Part shown: positions 24,505 to 35,730 of the stretch, piece after piece | Layout: the number at the start of each line of letters is the position of its first letter | Numbering within the stretch: the stretch's first letter is position 1 | Assembly: GCA_003255025.1 (NCBI GenBank) | Contig: QANY01002785.1 | Coordinates: forward strand, 1,148,043 to 1,212,042 | Direction: 5' to 3' | Source of the DNA: Datisca glomerata | Lineage: Eukaryota; Streptophyta; Magnoliopsida; Cucurbitales; Datiscaceae | Length of the DNA stretch: 64,000 nt | The notes under the pieces: model-generated | Seen by the model: only the letters and a program-made list of their open reading frames with translations | What the model was told of the DNA's origin: nothing | The model's database searches: none | Program-made: the position numbers and the translations under genes

Positions 24505-26932
24505 ATCTCTTACTTTGACTAAAGTATGCGTGTACAATCTCTTATCCTCAAGCCCTCCAGATGACCATAAAACATTTTACTGCTTAAAGTCTTCGTGAAT
24601 GGATTTGTCAGGTTGTTAACCGTCAAAATATGCGTAACCACAACGTCTCCACGCTGAACAATTTATCTACTCAGGTTATATTTACGTTCTATGTGTTTAG
24701 ATCTCTTATGCTTCTAGGTTTCTTAGAATTCTCTACAGTCTCACTGTTATCACAATAAAGTGTCATGAACTTGTCAGCGATGGAACAACTTCCAAAGTCT
24801 TCAAGAACTTCCTAAGCCATACATCCTCATTTACAGCTTTACAAGCTGCCACGTATTCAGCTTCCAAGGTAGAATCAGCAATGCAAGATTGTTTGATACT
24901 ACTTCATACAATTGTTTCACCATTTAGCATGAACATTGATCCTAACATGGACCTCATAGAATTCTTATCTGCTTGGAAATCAGAATCAGTATTCCCCATA
25001 ATATTCAAGTCAGTACCTGAATACACAAGCATGCAGTTCCTTGTTCTCCTCAGATACCTAAGGACATGCTTGTCGGCATTTCAATGCTCGATTCCAAGAT
25101 AGATTGGAAACGACTCACCACACCCAAGGCATAGTAAATGTCTCACCTAGTGCAAAGGATCGCATATATGGGACTTCATACAGCTGCGGCATAGAGAATC
25201 TTTCTCATGTTTTCTTCTTCTTGAGGGGTCTTGGGTGACTACTCCTTAGAGAGGTTGACTCTAAGTTTAAAAAGAAGAAATCCTTTCTTGGAGTTTTGCA
25301 TGCTGAAGTGATCCAACACCTTATCAAAATAAGATGTTTAAGTCAGTGCTAATTGTCTGTTCTTTCTATCTCAAAAGATCTAAATATCTAAGACAAATGC
25401 AGCTTCTCTAAATATCAGATAATTTTTCTACATCATTCCCAATGAGTAGAATATCATCTACGTACAAGACTATAAAAATCACATTCCTTTCGTGTATCAG
25501 CTTATACCCAAAGGGCTCGTCCACTAACTGTTCAAAATCATAGTTCTTAACAGTTTCGTCAAATCTAATATTCCACGATCATGATGCTTGCTTAAGTCTG
25601 TAAATGGTCTTCTGTAATTCGCAAACTTTACCTTATTTGTCTTCCTCCATGAACTCGTCTGGTGGAGCCATATAAATGCGCACATCAAGATTGTCATTCA
25701 GAAATGCAGTCTTGAAGTTCATTTGCCAAATTTCATAATCAATGGCAGTAACAATGGACAAAAGGATTCAGATGGATTTAAGCATGGCCACTGACGAGAA
25801 GTTATTCTCGTAGTCTATACTTTCCTTTTGGGTGAAGCCATTGGCTACTAGCCTAGCTTTGAATGTTTTTACATTTCCATTCGGACCTCTTTTCTTCTTA
25901 TAGATCAATTTGCATCCTACGAATTTTAGCCCTTCAGGAGGATCTACAAGCTTCCAGACTTCGTTCAAGAACATCGAATGTAACTCAACATTCATGGCTT
26001 TTTACCATAAGCTTGCTTCAAGACCAACCATGGCCTCTAAGTAGGAGACAGGTTCATCAAGGCCCTTATCTGAGACAACTGTCAAAGATTCTCCATAGTA
26101 CATATACCTCTCATGTTGTCTCACAATCCTCCCACTACGCCGAGGCTCCATAAGTTTTGGCTATTGTCATGGTTCTTCAGTTATTGAATCAAAAATAATT
26201 TATGACTGCGGAGTTAGTGTCCACCCACTCAATAATTCATTCAGCAGAACTGTGCTTCTCGGCTGTGCACTTTTAATGTAATCTGCTTCAAGAAAACGAG
26301 CATTCATGCTAACGAATATTTTCTGGTCAGTCGTACTATAGAAGATGTACCCCTTCGTTCCTTTAGGATATCCTACGAACATGCATAATTCTGAATGACT
26401 GGCCAACTTGCGTGTCTTCAGTTTTAGAGCAAATGCTGGGCACCCCCATATTTTAAAATGGTTAATAGACGACTTTCTTCAATATCATCTATGATATGGT
26501 GTAGTAGGCACTATCTTTGACAGAACTTGATTCAGAATATATGATGTTGTTTCCAAGGCATATCCCTAGAAGGAATCTGGGAGGGATGAGTAACTCATCA
26601 TGGATCTAACCATATCCATCAGAGTTTGATTCCTTCTCTCTAACACACCATTTTACTGTGGCGTACTAGGTGCTGTAAGCTGAGAAAAAATATATTCTTC
26701 CTTAAGAAAGTCTTCGAACTCTCCTAGCAATCCACCATGATCAAAAAGTAGTGTTTTGACATGTTTTTCTAATTGCTTTTCAACCAAGGCCTTATACTCT
26801 TTGAACTTTTCAAAAGTTTTAGACTTTTGACGCATTAGATAAACATGACCAAAATGTGAGTAGTAATCACTAAAGGTTACGAAGTATTCATAACCTCCTC
26901 TTGCTTGGATATTCAATGGCCCACATACATCA
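24505..26932 (-). pseudogene. copia B integrase end, reverse transcriptase and RNase H
   Basis: On the minus strand from 26932 down: integrase core [22 protein letters not shown] and KTLLFDHGG (26653-26930); integrase C-terminal region with MFVGYPKGTKGYIFYS (26200-26406); RT start LVDPPEGLKFVGCKLIYKKK (25768-25995); the catalytic box LYVDDILL at about 25440-25465 with both aspartates kept; then RNase H with RYLRRTRNCMLVYSG, SDFQADKNS and IADSTLEAEYVAAC (about 24840-25080). The order is the normal copia order. Stops and frame breaks separate the blocks, so the polyprotein is not intact. Pol runs straight into the polypurine tract and 3' LTR. Confidence 0.85.
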
Positions 26933-26933
26933 T

Positions 26934-27188
26934 TCGATTAGGGTCGTATTCTATGGTTACGATTCTACCATATATGTCTTTTTCATTCCATCGAAAATAA
27001 ATTTTACGGTATAGATGCTTATGACCTCCCCCTCTATGACCTGCGATAATGATTCCTCTGGCATTATGACCTTTACCACAACGATGCTGTCCATGGATCA
27101 AATTCTTTCGTGGATTGGATTTCACTTGACTATCTACGGCTCCATTGCGTGTGCTCGGGGTAGAAGTTTTGTATAAATGTATCGCCAT
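26934..27188 (-). pseudogene. rpl2: plastid rpl2 5' fragment, nuclear copy
   Basis: First ~85 codons of the plastid ribosomal protein uL2 gene, from [16 protein letters not shown] to TIEYDPNR, with a few substitutions. Plastid rpl2 has about 270 codons, so only the start of exon 1 is present. The fragment stops exactly where copia sequence resumes. It cannot make a ribosomal protein. Confidence 0.9.
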
Positions 27189-27206
27189 ACTCTTAAGTAT
27201 TTTGAT

Positions 27207-27486
27207 TTAAGTGCTTTTCTTTCTAAGAGGTGGAATACAATAACCCATTTGAAGCGTAACGATCATACGTCTGTAATGCATTGTATGTTCCATAATAGGC
27301 CCCATTCTTCTACCCTTTCCCGAGAGTCGATGACTATTCATAGCTATTACCTTGACACTAAAGAAGAGTTTGACCCAATGCTTTATTTCTGTCCTAGTTG
27401 ATCCTGATTCAACATTATAAGTATATTGATTTTTCCTCAATAACCGAAGACTTTTATCTGTAAATACTACATATTTGATTCCCTAA
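27207..27486 (-). pseudogene. rpl23: plastid rpl23, nuclear copy, start lost
   Basis: Plastid ribosomal protein uL23 gene. [34 protein letters not shown] and [16 protein letters not shown] are clear and the frame is open to the stop at 27207, spaced before rpl2 as in the plastid. The ATG region is deleted: the sequence upstream of GGAATCAAA reads TCTTAG, a stop, and joins directly to spacer. Substitutions such as GHTMHY to EHTMHY show nuclear drift. Confidence 0.9.
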
Positions 27487-27890
27487 GAGTTTTAGTCTCA
27501 ATAAGAATGCTAGTTCTTACTGTTCATATGTTATATAGTCATGATTCAATTCAGGTCCACTGACTTTTTCTTTCTTTCTCATTTTTCGGATCTGATTGGA
27601 ACAATGGAGAAGTAGGAAGACTTTGGCAATTCATAATGGGTATCTATAATATCTATGTCCCAGGACATAAAATATGAATAATGAAAGATGAGGAAGAGTA
27701 GACCCTATAGTGACATAGCAGTTCTCCTAATCAACTACTCATCATCATAATGAACATTCCGCTTAAAAAACTAAGAAAAAACAACTCGCCAGGCGGTTAC
27801 CTTTTTTTTCATATCTATATCCTCTGCTGAAAAATTAAGACTAAGACAGGAGTTTCGTGGAAAATAGAAAACCTTTATCAGATTTGAACC

Positions 27891-29290
27891 ATGTGTGAGT
27901 TCAAGGCATTGAGTGGCTCTTTCACCTTTTACTGAAAAATGTCTCATGGTCATTTTACCTTCAATACAGGATTCGCATGTGGGTAGTGATCCCACACTTA
28001 AAGTTTGCAAAAGATCATCATTCACAAGTCTTTTAATCATTTACAAGCTTATATGTCGAAGGCATAAGTGTCACAGATAGGTTAGATTGGTTGAGTCATA
28101 CTTCAATCTTTTACTATCCGTTTGTGAATCATTATTTACTTCAGTGTCACATTTCATTGAAACTATTGATTTTACATGAAACAATTTATTAAAGCGTACA
28201 AAAGTAATTAGGCATTCATTTTTAAAAATACTAATATCTTTATCCAAAAATTTAAGATCAAATCATTGCTCAATTAATGCACCAATAGAAATAAGATTCT
28301 TCCCAAAACCTGGGATATAATAAACATCACGTAAAATAATAAAATATTTCTCAAAACATAATTTAAAAGTTCTCATTGATACGGCCGATACTAGTGCTCC
28401 ATTACCCCAGCGAAAGTTGTTATCACCATCGCCTGCAGGGAGCAACAGATATGGCTAGTAGCTGCAGAGTCTACAATCCAAGAAAAAGTAAAGTCAGCTA
28501 CATAACAAGCTTCAGTAACCATTACTATACCTTTGGATTCCGACCATTTGAGATACTCTAGGTAGTTGCGTTTCCAATGACATGTGTGCAACAGTAATTA
28601 GGCATTCATTTCTAAAAATACCAATATCTTTATCAATGAATTTAAGATCAAATTCTTGCTCAATTAATGCACCAATAGAAATAAGATTCTTCCCAAAAAA
28701 TGGAATATAATAAATATCACGTAAAATAATAAAATGTTTCTCAAAACATAATTTGAAAGTTCTCATTGATACGACCGATACTAGTATTCCATTATCCCAG
28801 CGGAAGCTGTACTCACCCTGATCAAGCCTTTTGACTTCTCTATTGAGATACTTTGGGCAGTTGTGTTTCCAATGACCAGCAGCTTCATAGAGATGACACT
28901 TATTTTTCGACTTGTCTACTCTCGCTATGCTCTTGCCTTTGGCGGCTCTCGGATTATGTTTCTTCACTTTCCTTTGACCTCTTCTCTATTTCTTCTTAGA
29001 GTTAAAGGTGGAAGGCTTTCTTTTAGTAGAGTTAGCCTCTTCAAACTTCGTCTTCTCCTTCAAAAATGGAGTCTCAGCAGATTGCAGCTCCTTCATGAGC
29101 TCAGGAAGTGAGTACTTCAGCTTATTCATCAAATAATTAAGTCTGAAGTTCTCAAAGCTACTAGGCAAAGTCTCTAAGATCATATCCACCCGAGTCTTTC
29201 CATCAACCTCAGCACCCATGATCTCCATCTCATTCAGATAACTTATGATCAGCATCATATGTTCTCTAACAGGGGTTCCAGATTCCATCC
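27891..29290 (-). pseudogene. copia B gag, zinc knuckle, protease and pre-integrase region
   Basis: From high to low coordinate on the minus strand: gag from MESGTPVREHMMLIISYLNE through FILETLP-like MILETLPSSFENF (28986-29288); a zinc knuckle CHLYEAAGHWKHNC (about 28863-28905); MRTFKLCFEKHFIILRDIYYIP and LISIGALIEQ (28600-28790); then a second, partial copy of the same section, with knuckle remnant HWKRNY, protease WIVDSAATSHIC (DSG changed to DSA) and MRTFKLCFEKYFIILRDVYYIP again (28195-28580); and GAG-pre-integrase CESCIEGKMTMRHF (27891-28040). The gag N-terminus and the 5' LTR are missing; telomere-like DNA begins at 29285. Confidence 0.8.
28195..28810. repeat. tandem duplication within copia B
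   Basis: 28198-28415 and 28592-28805 are close copies (AGTAATTAGGCATTCATTT, then CAATTAATGCACCAATAGAA, then GTTCTCATTGATACG), about 394 bp apart. The higher-coordinate copy has lost the protease that the other retains. Confidence 0.8.
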
Positions 29291-29385
29291 TACAGTTTAG
29301 GGTTTAATGTTTTGGGTTTTAAGATTTATGGTTTAGGGTATTAGGGTTTATGATTTAGGGTTTGAGGGTTTAGTGACTAGGCTAT
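29285..29385. repeat. degenerate interstitial telomere-like repeat
   Basis: About 100 bp rich in TTTAGGG-type words (GTTTAGGGTTTA, GGTTTAGGGTATTAGGGTTT, TTTAGGGTTTGAGGGTTT). It starts where copia B gag is cut off. Confidence 0.7.
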
Positions 29386-30592
29386 GTTAGTGAAACAAGC
29401 CAACACTACTCACCAAGGTGTCTAAAAAGGGCTACTAGCGCCTAAGTCCATTTCCTAGGCAGGTAAAGGAGAGACACTAAGAAAGGTAGTCTATCAATGA
29501 ATTAGCGTAGAAACGCTTCATTTCGTTTTGTTCCCGTTCTTCATTTTGCCAATATAAAAGTAGTAACAAATTAAGAAAAGCGTTCTAACAGCAGTCGTTG
29601 TGGCAAGTGAATCTATTGAGAGATATATTGAGCATGTTCATTATCCCTTTGCTTGGTCTTGCTTGGAATTTTAGTCCTACTCATAGACTAGGTAGCTCTC
29701 CTAATAAGGTGGCCATGCTAAGAAAAGGAATAACCATTTTTGACATGAGGTAGCCTCATCTTAATCCTATCAGGTCACAGCTTCCAAGTCGTTCCCTATA
29801 AAGTGTATATCCATCAAGTCTTCTCACTCGATTTGGTGAGTGATAAAGGCGAGAATGATGATCGCGACAACATGTATGTATCTTGTTAGAAACTTTCCTA
29901 CCTGAAACTTCCACTAATTAGTGTTTATAGTAAACACAGTAGAAACATGTTGTCAACCTGCTGGATAAACCAAGTTCTATAAGACAAGACGGGAAATTTT
30001 TATAGAGACTCTTGTAGAAGAAAAAATAAATTTAGGACCCCTCTTTGATTTTTAACGAAATTCAGTCTTTTTAAAGGGGAAAAGACTAAGTTGCCATTTT
30101 AGTTTAAAACATTTTGGCCCTCATCTAGTAAAAAATTTTGTTAGACCCCGATCTAACAGGTGTAAATTTTAATGATGAAATACTAGATCAGTATCTAGCA
30201 GTAATCATTTGCTAGACAGGATCTAGCGTGCATGCGTTTTAGTCTCTCTTTCATTAAAAATGCCTAATTAATTTGCGCTAAAAAAGTTTAAAGAGTCTTC
30301 TTTTCGTTCGTTTCCACTTTGAAAGGTCTTTCTGAAACAATTTGTCTATCTCTTTACTTTCAGCATCCGCGAAATCATAGGTAACATAACAAGTATACAT
30401 GTGAAGTCTTTTCAAAAGAATAGTTAATATACAAAGGAACTTGTTAAAGAAACCTGGTTAGCGACTTATAGATTGAGTCAACAATCTGAATAAGAAGCCT
30501 TGTTTTGAGCTCCATGCTTAGAAGGAAGAAGCCAACATCGTTTCCGTCTTTGCAGTCAGAATTTTGGATGACATAGAAAAAACCAAAAGATC
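29386..30592. other. 3' flank of the CNGC gene
   Basis: No coding sequence recognised. 29390-29900 is richer in G+C and less AT-simple than its surroundings and could be organelle-derived, but I cannot match it. 30130-30230 repeats the word GATCTAGCA/TAGATC a few times. Confidence 0.35.
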
Positions 30593-33500
30593 CTAATAGT
30601 CGGGGTCTGCTGTAAAGTCCGGCTCATCGGGCTTTTGAAACTTGTGCAATTCAACATCCTTGATCTTTTTTGCTCCTCTACGAGTATTTGCTGCAAACCT
30701 TGAAGCCAGTATTGTGACCCCAATGTTCTGTTTTGCTTGTGAATAATTGGAGCGCGGAGTAAAATTTTCTTCGCCGTCTTGTTCTGATCCTTCTCCCAGT
30801 GGTTTCTCAAGAGTTAATGAGAATGATTCCTTAATGCTAAGCGTCTTTGCCATCATCCGCTTCTTGTAACGACGCCAGGCAGCCTGAATGAAACATGCAC
30901 CCCAGGTTCTCCAGTGGTGAGAGTAGAAACGGAACGTATGCTGCAACTTCTTGCTGTGGAGACGTCTAAACTGATTGGCAACAAATTTCAGATCCTCTGC
31001 TCCCAGAGCAAAGGCTTCCACTTCAACAAGTGCTTTCACTGTTCTAGTAGAAGAAGGCAAGCTTACGCTTGGTTTAGGAAGCAACGCCCATGCAAGCAGC
31101 TCTTCGCCACAAAAATCTCCCGGTCTCAACGTTATTGAATTGAAGAAACCTGTCCGCCCTCCATTTGTCGTGGAGCTGTCTAGCATCCCTCGGATGATAA
31201 AGAGCATCTCAGTAACAGGATCACCTTCACGGACAATAAAGGTGCCTTGTGTACTTAGAGAGGACACCAATCGCTCACATATAGCGTCAAGAAGCTGATC
31301 ATCCATCTGTGCGAAAAAGGGGACCTACAATATCGGAATGGTAGAAATTCAACATTAATGCTTCGACATGTAAATAAATGATTTCAGCCGTGGAGATTGA
31401 CTTCAAACATGTAAATCAGTCGATAGAGTAGGACAGGAAATATCAACTTGATAACTACAGTTGGAACCATTCTTTTTCTCTATTTTTCGCATAAAGAACT
31501 CGATTTAGACGTCTTCAATTGTCTCGGAACATAAATAGAAACTCGTGCCTTTCACTTGCATAATATAACTTCACATTCGCATCAATGGATGTTAAAATTC
31601 TGATGCCAAGGCCGTGCAAATCTGGACTGACGTGCGAAGGGAAACTTTTACAAAGAAGTGATAAAAAAGCTACTTACTCGTCGAACAAGGTCCAAACAAA
31701 GGTGGCGTTGGATATCTCGACGAAGATCTGCAGGTAGGGCCAGCAAGATCGACCCTTCATCAACTCCTCGAGTCGCAAGCCACTTGTACTGCACAAATCT
31801 CCGAACACGTTGTCGGAGACCTTGAGGGAGTTGGCGGTGTTTCATCCATTCCTCAGTGTCGTGTCGTTTGAGCCTCCACTCTTCAAGTCTTACAGTGATA
31901 GATTGCAAATAAGTCTGCACTTAGTTAAACATGTCCAAGAGACAGACAGATTACAAATCAGCAACAAAATTCGAATATATACTAACTCAAATTCCTAGAC
32001 AAAGTACCTGCATGTATCCAATTAAATGGGCAAACAAATTCCTAGACAAAGTACCTGCATGTTTCCAATTAAATGGGCAAACAAAACCAGACCCAATATA
32101 GCAATGAGAATGGCAAATAAAGTTTCTCCAACGAAGGTGCTCGTTGCCAAACCCTGGCCATACGAACTGAAAAACGTGAAAACAAGAAAGAAAGAATATT
32201 AAAATGTCACCTAAAAGCCACCTGCAGAAGTTATGTAAGAGTAATGCAGACATATAAAAGGTAAATGTGTAAGTATGTAGTTACTAGTCAGTATCACTTC
32301 CTATCGCCATATTGATGCTACCTTTACAGTATCATTTCAATAAAAGACAAAACAACCCTACAAAACATAAATATTAGACACTAACCTAATATTTACTAAA
32401 TAGCTTGTACAAATAAAATGATCTTAAACAGTAATTTTATATTATTTATTTTGAGGTAAAATTCTATATTTTCCAAGTTGTAAACGTTTTTGTCATTTTA
32501 TTTTCTCCCACTAATTCTGTTCGGTAGTTCTTTATCCTTTATTTTATTTTCTACAGCCGGTTGTACAACTTGTATACAACTGGGAAGCTTAAGCATGACA
32601 ATTTTGTATGTAGCTTTGGCGTAAGAGTATAGTTTATTTGATTGTCCTTTTAAATGGAATGAAAAAGTGGATCATTACGACGGCATACAGACAATATACC
32701 TCAAGTTCTGCAAGCCCCACCAAAGACAATAGAAGTACTTGTCAAGAAACCGAGAGGAGATAACATTTTTTGTAATTGCATTTGCAAATATCCCATAATT
32801 GAAGCTAATAGTTTCATCAGCTGGATCACATTTGCTAAATAAACTAGTGTTCTCTTCCCATTTCATGCGATTGTTATCGCTCAAAGACCCACAGTCCAGA
32901 TAAACATAAACGCATTTCATAGGGGGACTTGTTTCCTCTCTGCATACAGATTTCCAGCACGAAGCATGTCTTTCCACCGACAACAAATACCATGATGCTC
33001 CTAACACCTGTATTAAAAGAATCTTAATCAGCAGAAGGTTTAGAAGAGTCTTACTAGATGAAACACACTTCCCAAATGGGAAGTACACTTATAGTAAGGT
33101 GAAAATGATTAATGAGACAAAATCAAATTCACGATATTTACGTACATGACTGGCTAACATGTACAGTAAAAGATTGTATGCCGCCCCAGCCCAAGCAGTC
33201 TTTGTGACCACACCAGTGGTTTTGATAATTTGGGAACTTAATGGGAAAATCAGATATAATCTGGGAACATACTGAAGCAGAACGATCAACACAAGGGCGT
33301 TGTTCGTGTGGTCAGCGTGGGAGCTTCTAATTGCTGGCATTACAAACCATATCACAATCTGTTAGCCAGAAAACAAACTGGTTATTCCCACTTGAGTTAC
33401 ATCAAACAGTATAAAGTAGGAACAAAAATATATGAATATAAGCATATACCATGCATCGTAGCTATCAAAATCCTTTACAGAAGAAATTGCATTTCCTGGA

Positions 33501-34613
33501 TTGGCAGCCCCTTTTGACTATCTGATTTTCAATGGCAGGCTCTTTAGTCTCTCGTACAACTTAAAAAACATTGGTTTCCTAGTTTACATTGCCTCCAACA
33601 ACCATTAAGAACAAAGACATAGATCGGGATCTAGGATTTTCTATTGGACGATTTCTGATAGACTAAGGTTATGTTTGAATCTTGGAAAATATAATAAAAA
33701 TAGAAGAAAAAAAATTAGAGATCGAATTTCATTTTCATTGTTTGGTTTCAATAGAAAGTGAAGAAGAAATAAAGAATAGCAGTAACGTTTAAAACTTGAA
33801 TAAATTTCCTTAACTTTCCTTCTTGTTCACTTCACTTTTACACTCCCTTTTTCTTTTTTCTTCTTCTTAATTTCCGGATCCAAACATAGCCTTAAGGAAT
33901 AAAACGGTGAAAATTTTCAAAGAGAGTAATAAAATAGGTCAAGTACCTGAGGAAGAGGCAGACTAGCTATGAGATCTATGAAGAAGTCAGACTTTAAGTA
34001 CCGAATGGCGATCTTCTTTGGATCCATAACAAGTTCACCCTTTCCAAACACTCGTGAAATCGGTGAAACATACGCTCTCCTGAACTTAAAGACTATATGC
34101 AACAGATAAAACATATCTGCGAAAGTCCGGAAAAATGTCACAACAATACCCAAATTTGAATCAGTGGTCAGACAAGACGACCTTTCAAAGTTTACCACTG
34201 ATGGAAGGTACAAAAACAGTGGATCAACAAACAATGCTACTAAGCAAGAAAACAGGAAAATCCTGTTCCATTGCAAGATAATATCACTCCCTGGATCAAG
34301 AATCCGGTTCTGCCACGGCTCATGATTTTCCATAAATTTTGGATTTTTATTCATATTCCTACTCTTGTCTTTAGTACTAATGCCTTCTGCTTTCAACAAA
34401 GGTGCTGCCTGTATTTTGAATGCTGACATTGGCTTTTCAAGATGTTTGTTTGGGTCCCAGAAATGTTCTGAACTTTGTTTCCCGTCATAGTAAAACCTAT
34501 AAAAATTAGCAACTTTTTCAAATTGGCAATGATGTCAAGGAAATTAATGGGATAGCTAACAGAGAGCCATGGATAGAGAATTACCTCACAAACTTCTCTT
34601 TCTTTGGATCCAT
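30593..34613 (-). CDS. cyclic nucleotide-gated ion channel (CNGC), 7 exons
   Basis: Plasma-membrane cation channel subunit, 726 residues, normal length for plant CNGCs. Exons: 34585-34613, 33947-34496, 33146-33358, 32700-33007, 32055-32166, 31678-31914, 30593-31324; all introns are GT-AG and the joined length divides by three. It starts MDPKKEKFVRFYYDGKQ. S1 is at about residues 83-109, S2 126-147, S3 177-193, S4-S5 in 194-290. The pore reads GLQNLSSYGQG with filter triplet GQG at 370-372; many plant CNGCs have GQN. The cyclic nucleotide-binding domain has the phosphate-binding cassette PGDFCGEELLAWAL (551-564), followed by a calmodulin-binding helix and an IQ motif FIQAAWRRYKKR (628-639). 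No stop or frameshift is seen. It is probably a group I member, but the paralogue cannot be fixed. Confidence 0.95.
31988..32084. repeat. 47-bp tandem duplication over the exon 5 splice donor of CNGC
   Basis: Two copies of AATTCCTAGACAAAGTACCTGCATGT(A/T)TCC plus AATTAAATGGGCAAAC, offset by exactly 47 bp. Each carries the donor CAG|GTAC on the minus strand (at 32054 and 32007). Only the upstream donor, at 32054, keeps the frame into exon 6. Confidence 0.9.
33664..33893. mobile_element. MITE in CNGC intron 2
   Basis: About 228 bp with terminal inverted repeats: AAGGTTATGTTTGAATC at the left and GATCCAAACATAGCCTT at the right, complementary except for two bases, and TTGGAAA/TTTCCGG continuing inward. 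The inside is AT-rich and noncoding. A TA or TAA target duplication is possible; size and ends suggest a Tourist/Harbinger-like or related MITE. Confidence 0.65.
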
Positions 34614-35730
34614 GCTTGTTTGTGTTCAGTCATATGCAGACGTCACCAATCACACAGCAGAAGGAAGCCTGATACTTGGCAAATGGCTCTATGGAAAATG
34701 TAGAGAAAATAGTCAACAGAATTTACTGGTGCAGATTAGAGAGAGAAGAAGTTGAGGGCTTGAATGAAGGCTTAAAAGAACGTGGAAGAATGTGGTGGAT
34801 ATGTTGCTTTTCAAGTCCTTTATGACATATTGTAAAGTATTTTGTAATTCTATGATTTTTCTGTAACTTTTTCTAATTCTAGTTTGTTCACTCTAAAAAG
34901 TGATTCCTCCTTATATTGAAGATGTTTTACAACATAACTCTATTAGTTGTTACAGTCATATGTTGCTATTGATGGTTGCATTCTATCTTTTAGTGATTAT
35001 TGAATATTTTTTGCGTAAAAATATTTATCCAATGCTTCCAAATTTTAATATATCATAAATTGTTAATTATATGGATTGTTTTAGTGTTAGATCTTGGGAG
35101 ATTATGATTCTGTTCTGTTCATAGAACAAGATTAGAATCATGTTCTATCTGGACCGTCCATTGAAAAAATGGGCGGCCCAGATTAGTCCTAAGAAAAAGA
35201 CAAAAAGAAAAAAAATTAAATAAGTTTTTTCACATCGGAGCTGATCTTAAAATGTGTCAATCTCATTGAATTAGATGAATTACGTGAAAAATATTATTTT
35301 GTGATTGTTATAACTCTTCCTTACGACACGTACACGAACTACGCCATATCTAATGGTAAGCAAACTTCTCATTTACATTGGTTTGTAACGTTACTAGAAA
35401 TTAATTCAAAAATGTTTAACCACCTTTTAAGTTGAATCAATGACGTTTTAGTATTTTTCAATTAATTGGATTCTAAATTACCCATCTCAAGAATTTTTTG
35501 CATTTAAAAAGAAAAACTGATTCTCTGTCTCTTAAAAAATAGTAATCATCCGAATAACACTGATTATAATGCATAATACACAACCTTAAATATAATATTC
35601 ATCATAACACATTATATAGAAATAATACATTAAACAATTCATTGCATAGTAAAAACTAACGGAGAATTTAGTGGAGTTAATTTAAGTTTAATTTGGAACT
35701 TTTCAATAGTTAAGAGCTTAAAATCTTATA
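34614..35730. other. 5' flank of the CNGC gene
   Basis: Contains the presumed promoter and 5' untranslated region on the minus strand. A TATA-like ATATAAGG lies at 34909-34916, about 300 bp before the ATG. AT-rich DNA follows with no coding sequence. Confidence 0.4.
34909..34916 (-). promoter_or_regulatory. possible TATA element of the CNGC gene
   Basis: ATATAAGG on the minus strand, about 300 bp upstream of the start codon. In DNA this AT-rich such a word is weak evidence. Confidence 0.25.

Larger units (their letters stand above)
26933..27890 (-). mobile_element. plastid DNA insertion (NUPT) inside copia B
   Basis: A 958-bp foreign block splitting the copia B reading between CLELTH (27891-27910) and DVCGP (26905-26932). 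It contains plastid rpl2 and rpl23 fragments in their normal order, and about 27485-27535 matches what I know of the trnI-CAU to rpl23 spacer. The part at 27540-27890 has similar composition, but I cannot place it in the plastid genome with confidence; it may be a second joined organelle fragment. Confidence 0.8.

Noticed and set aside
26913..27440. Functional plastid ribosomal genes rpl2 and rpl23
   Set aside because: rpl2 stops after about 85 codons at a copia junction and rpl23 has no start region; both lie inside a nuclear retrotransposon.
31987..32253. Alternative reading of CNGC exon 5 as an 88-codon frame
   Set aside because: It is a shifted frame across exon 5 and the duplicated donor; the spliced frame with GQG and the LFAHLIGNMQ segment is the real one.
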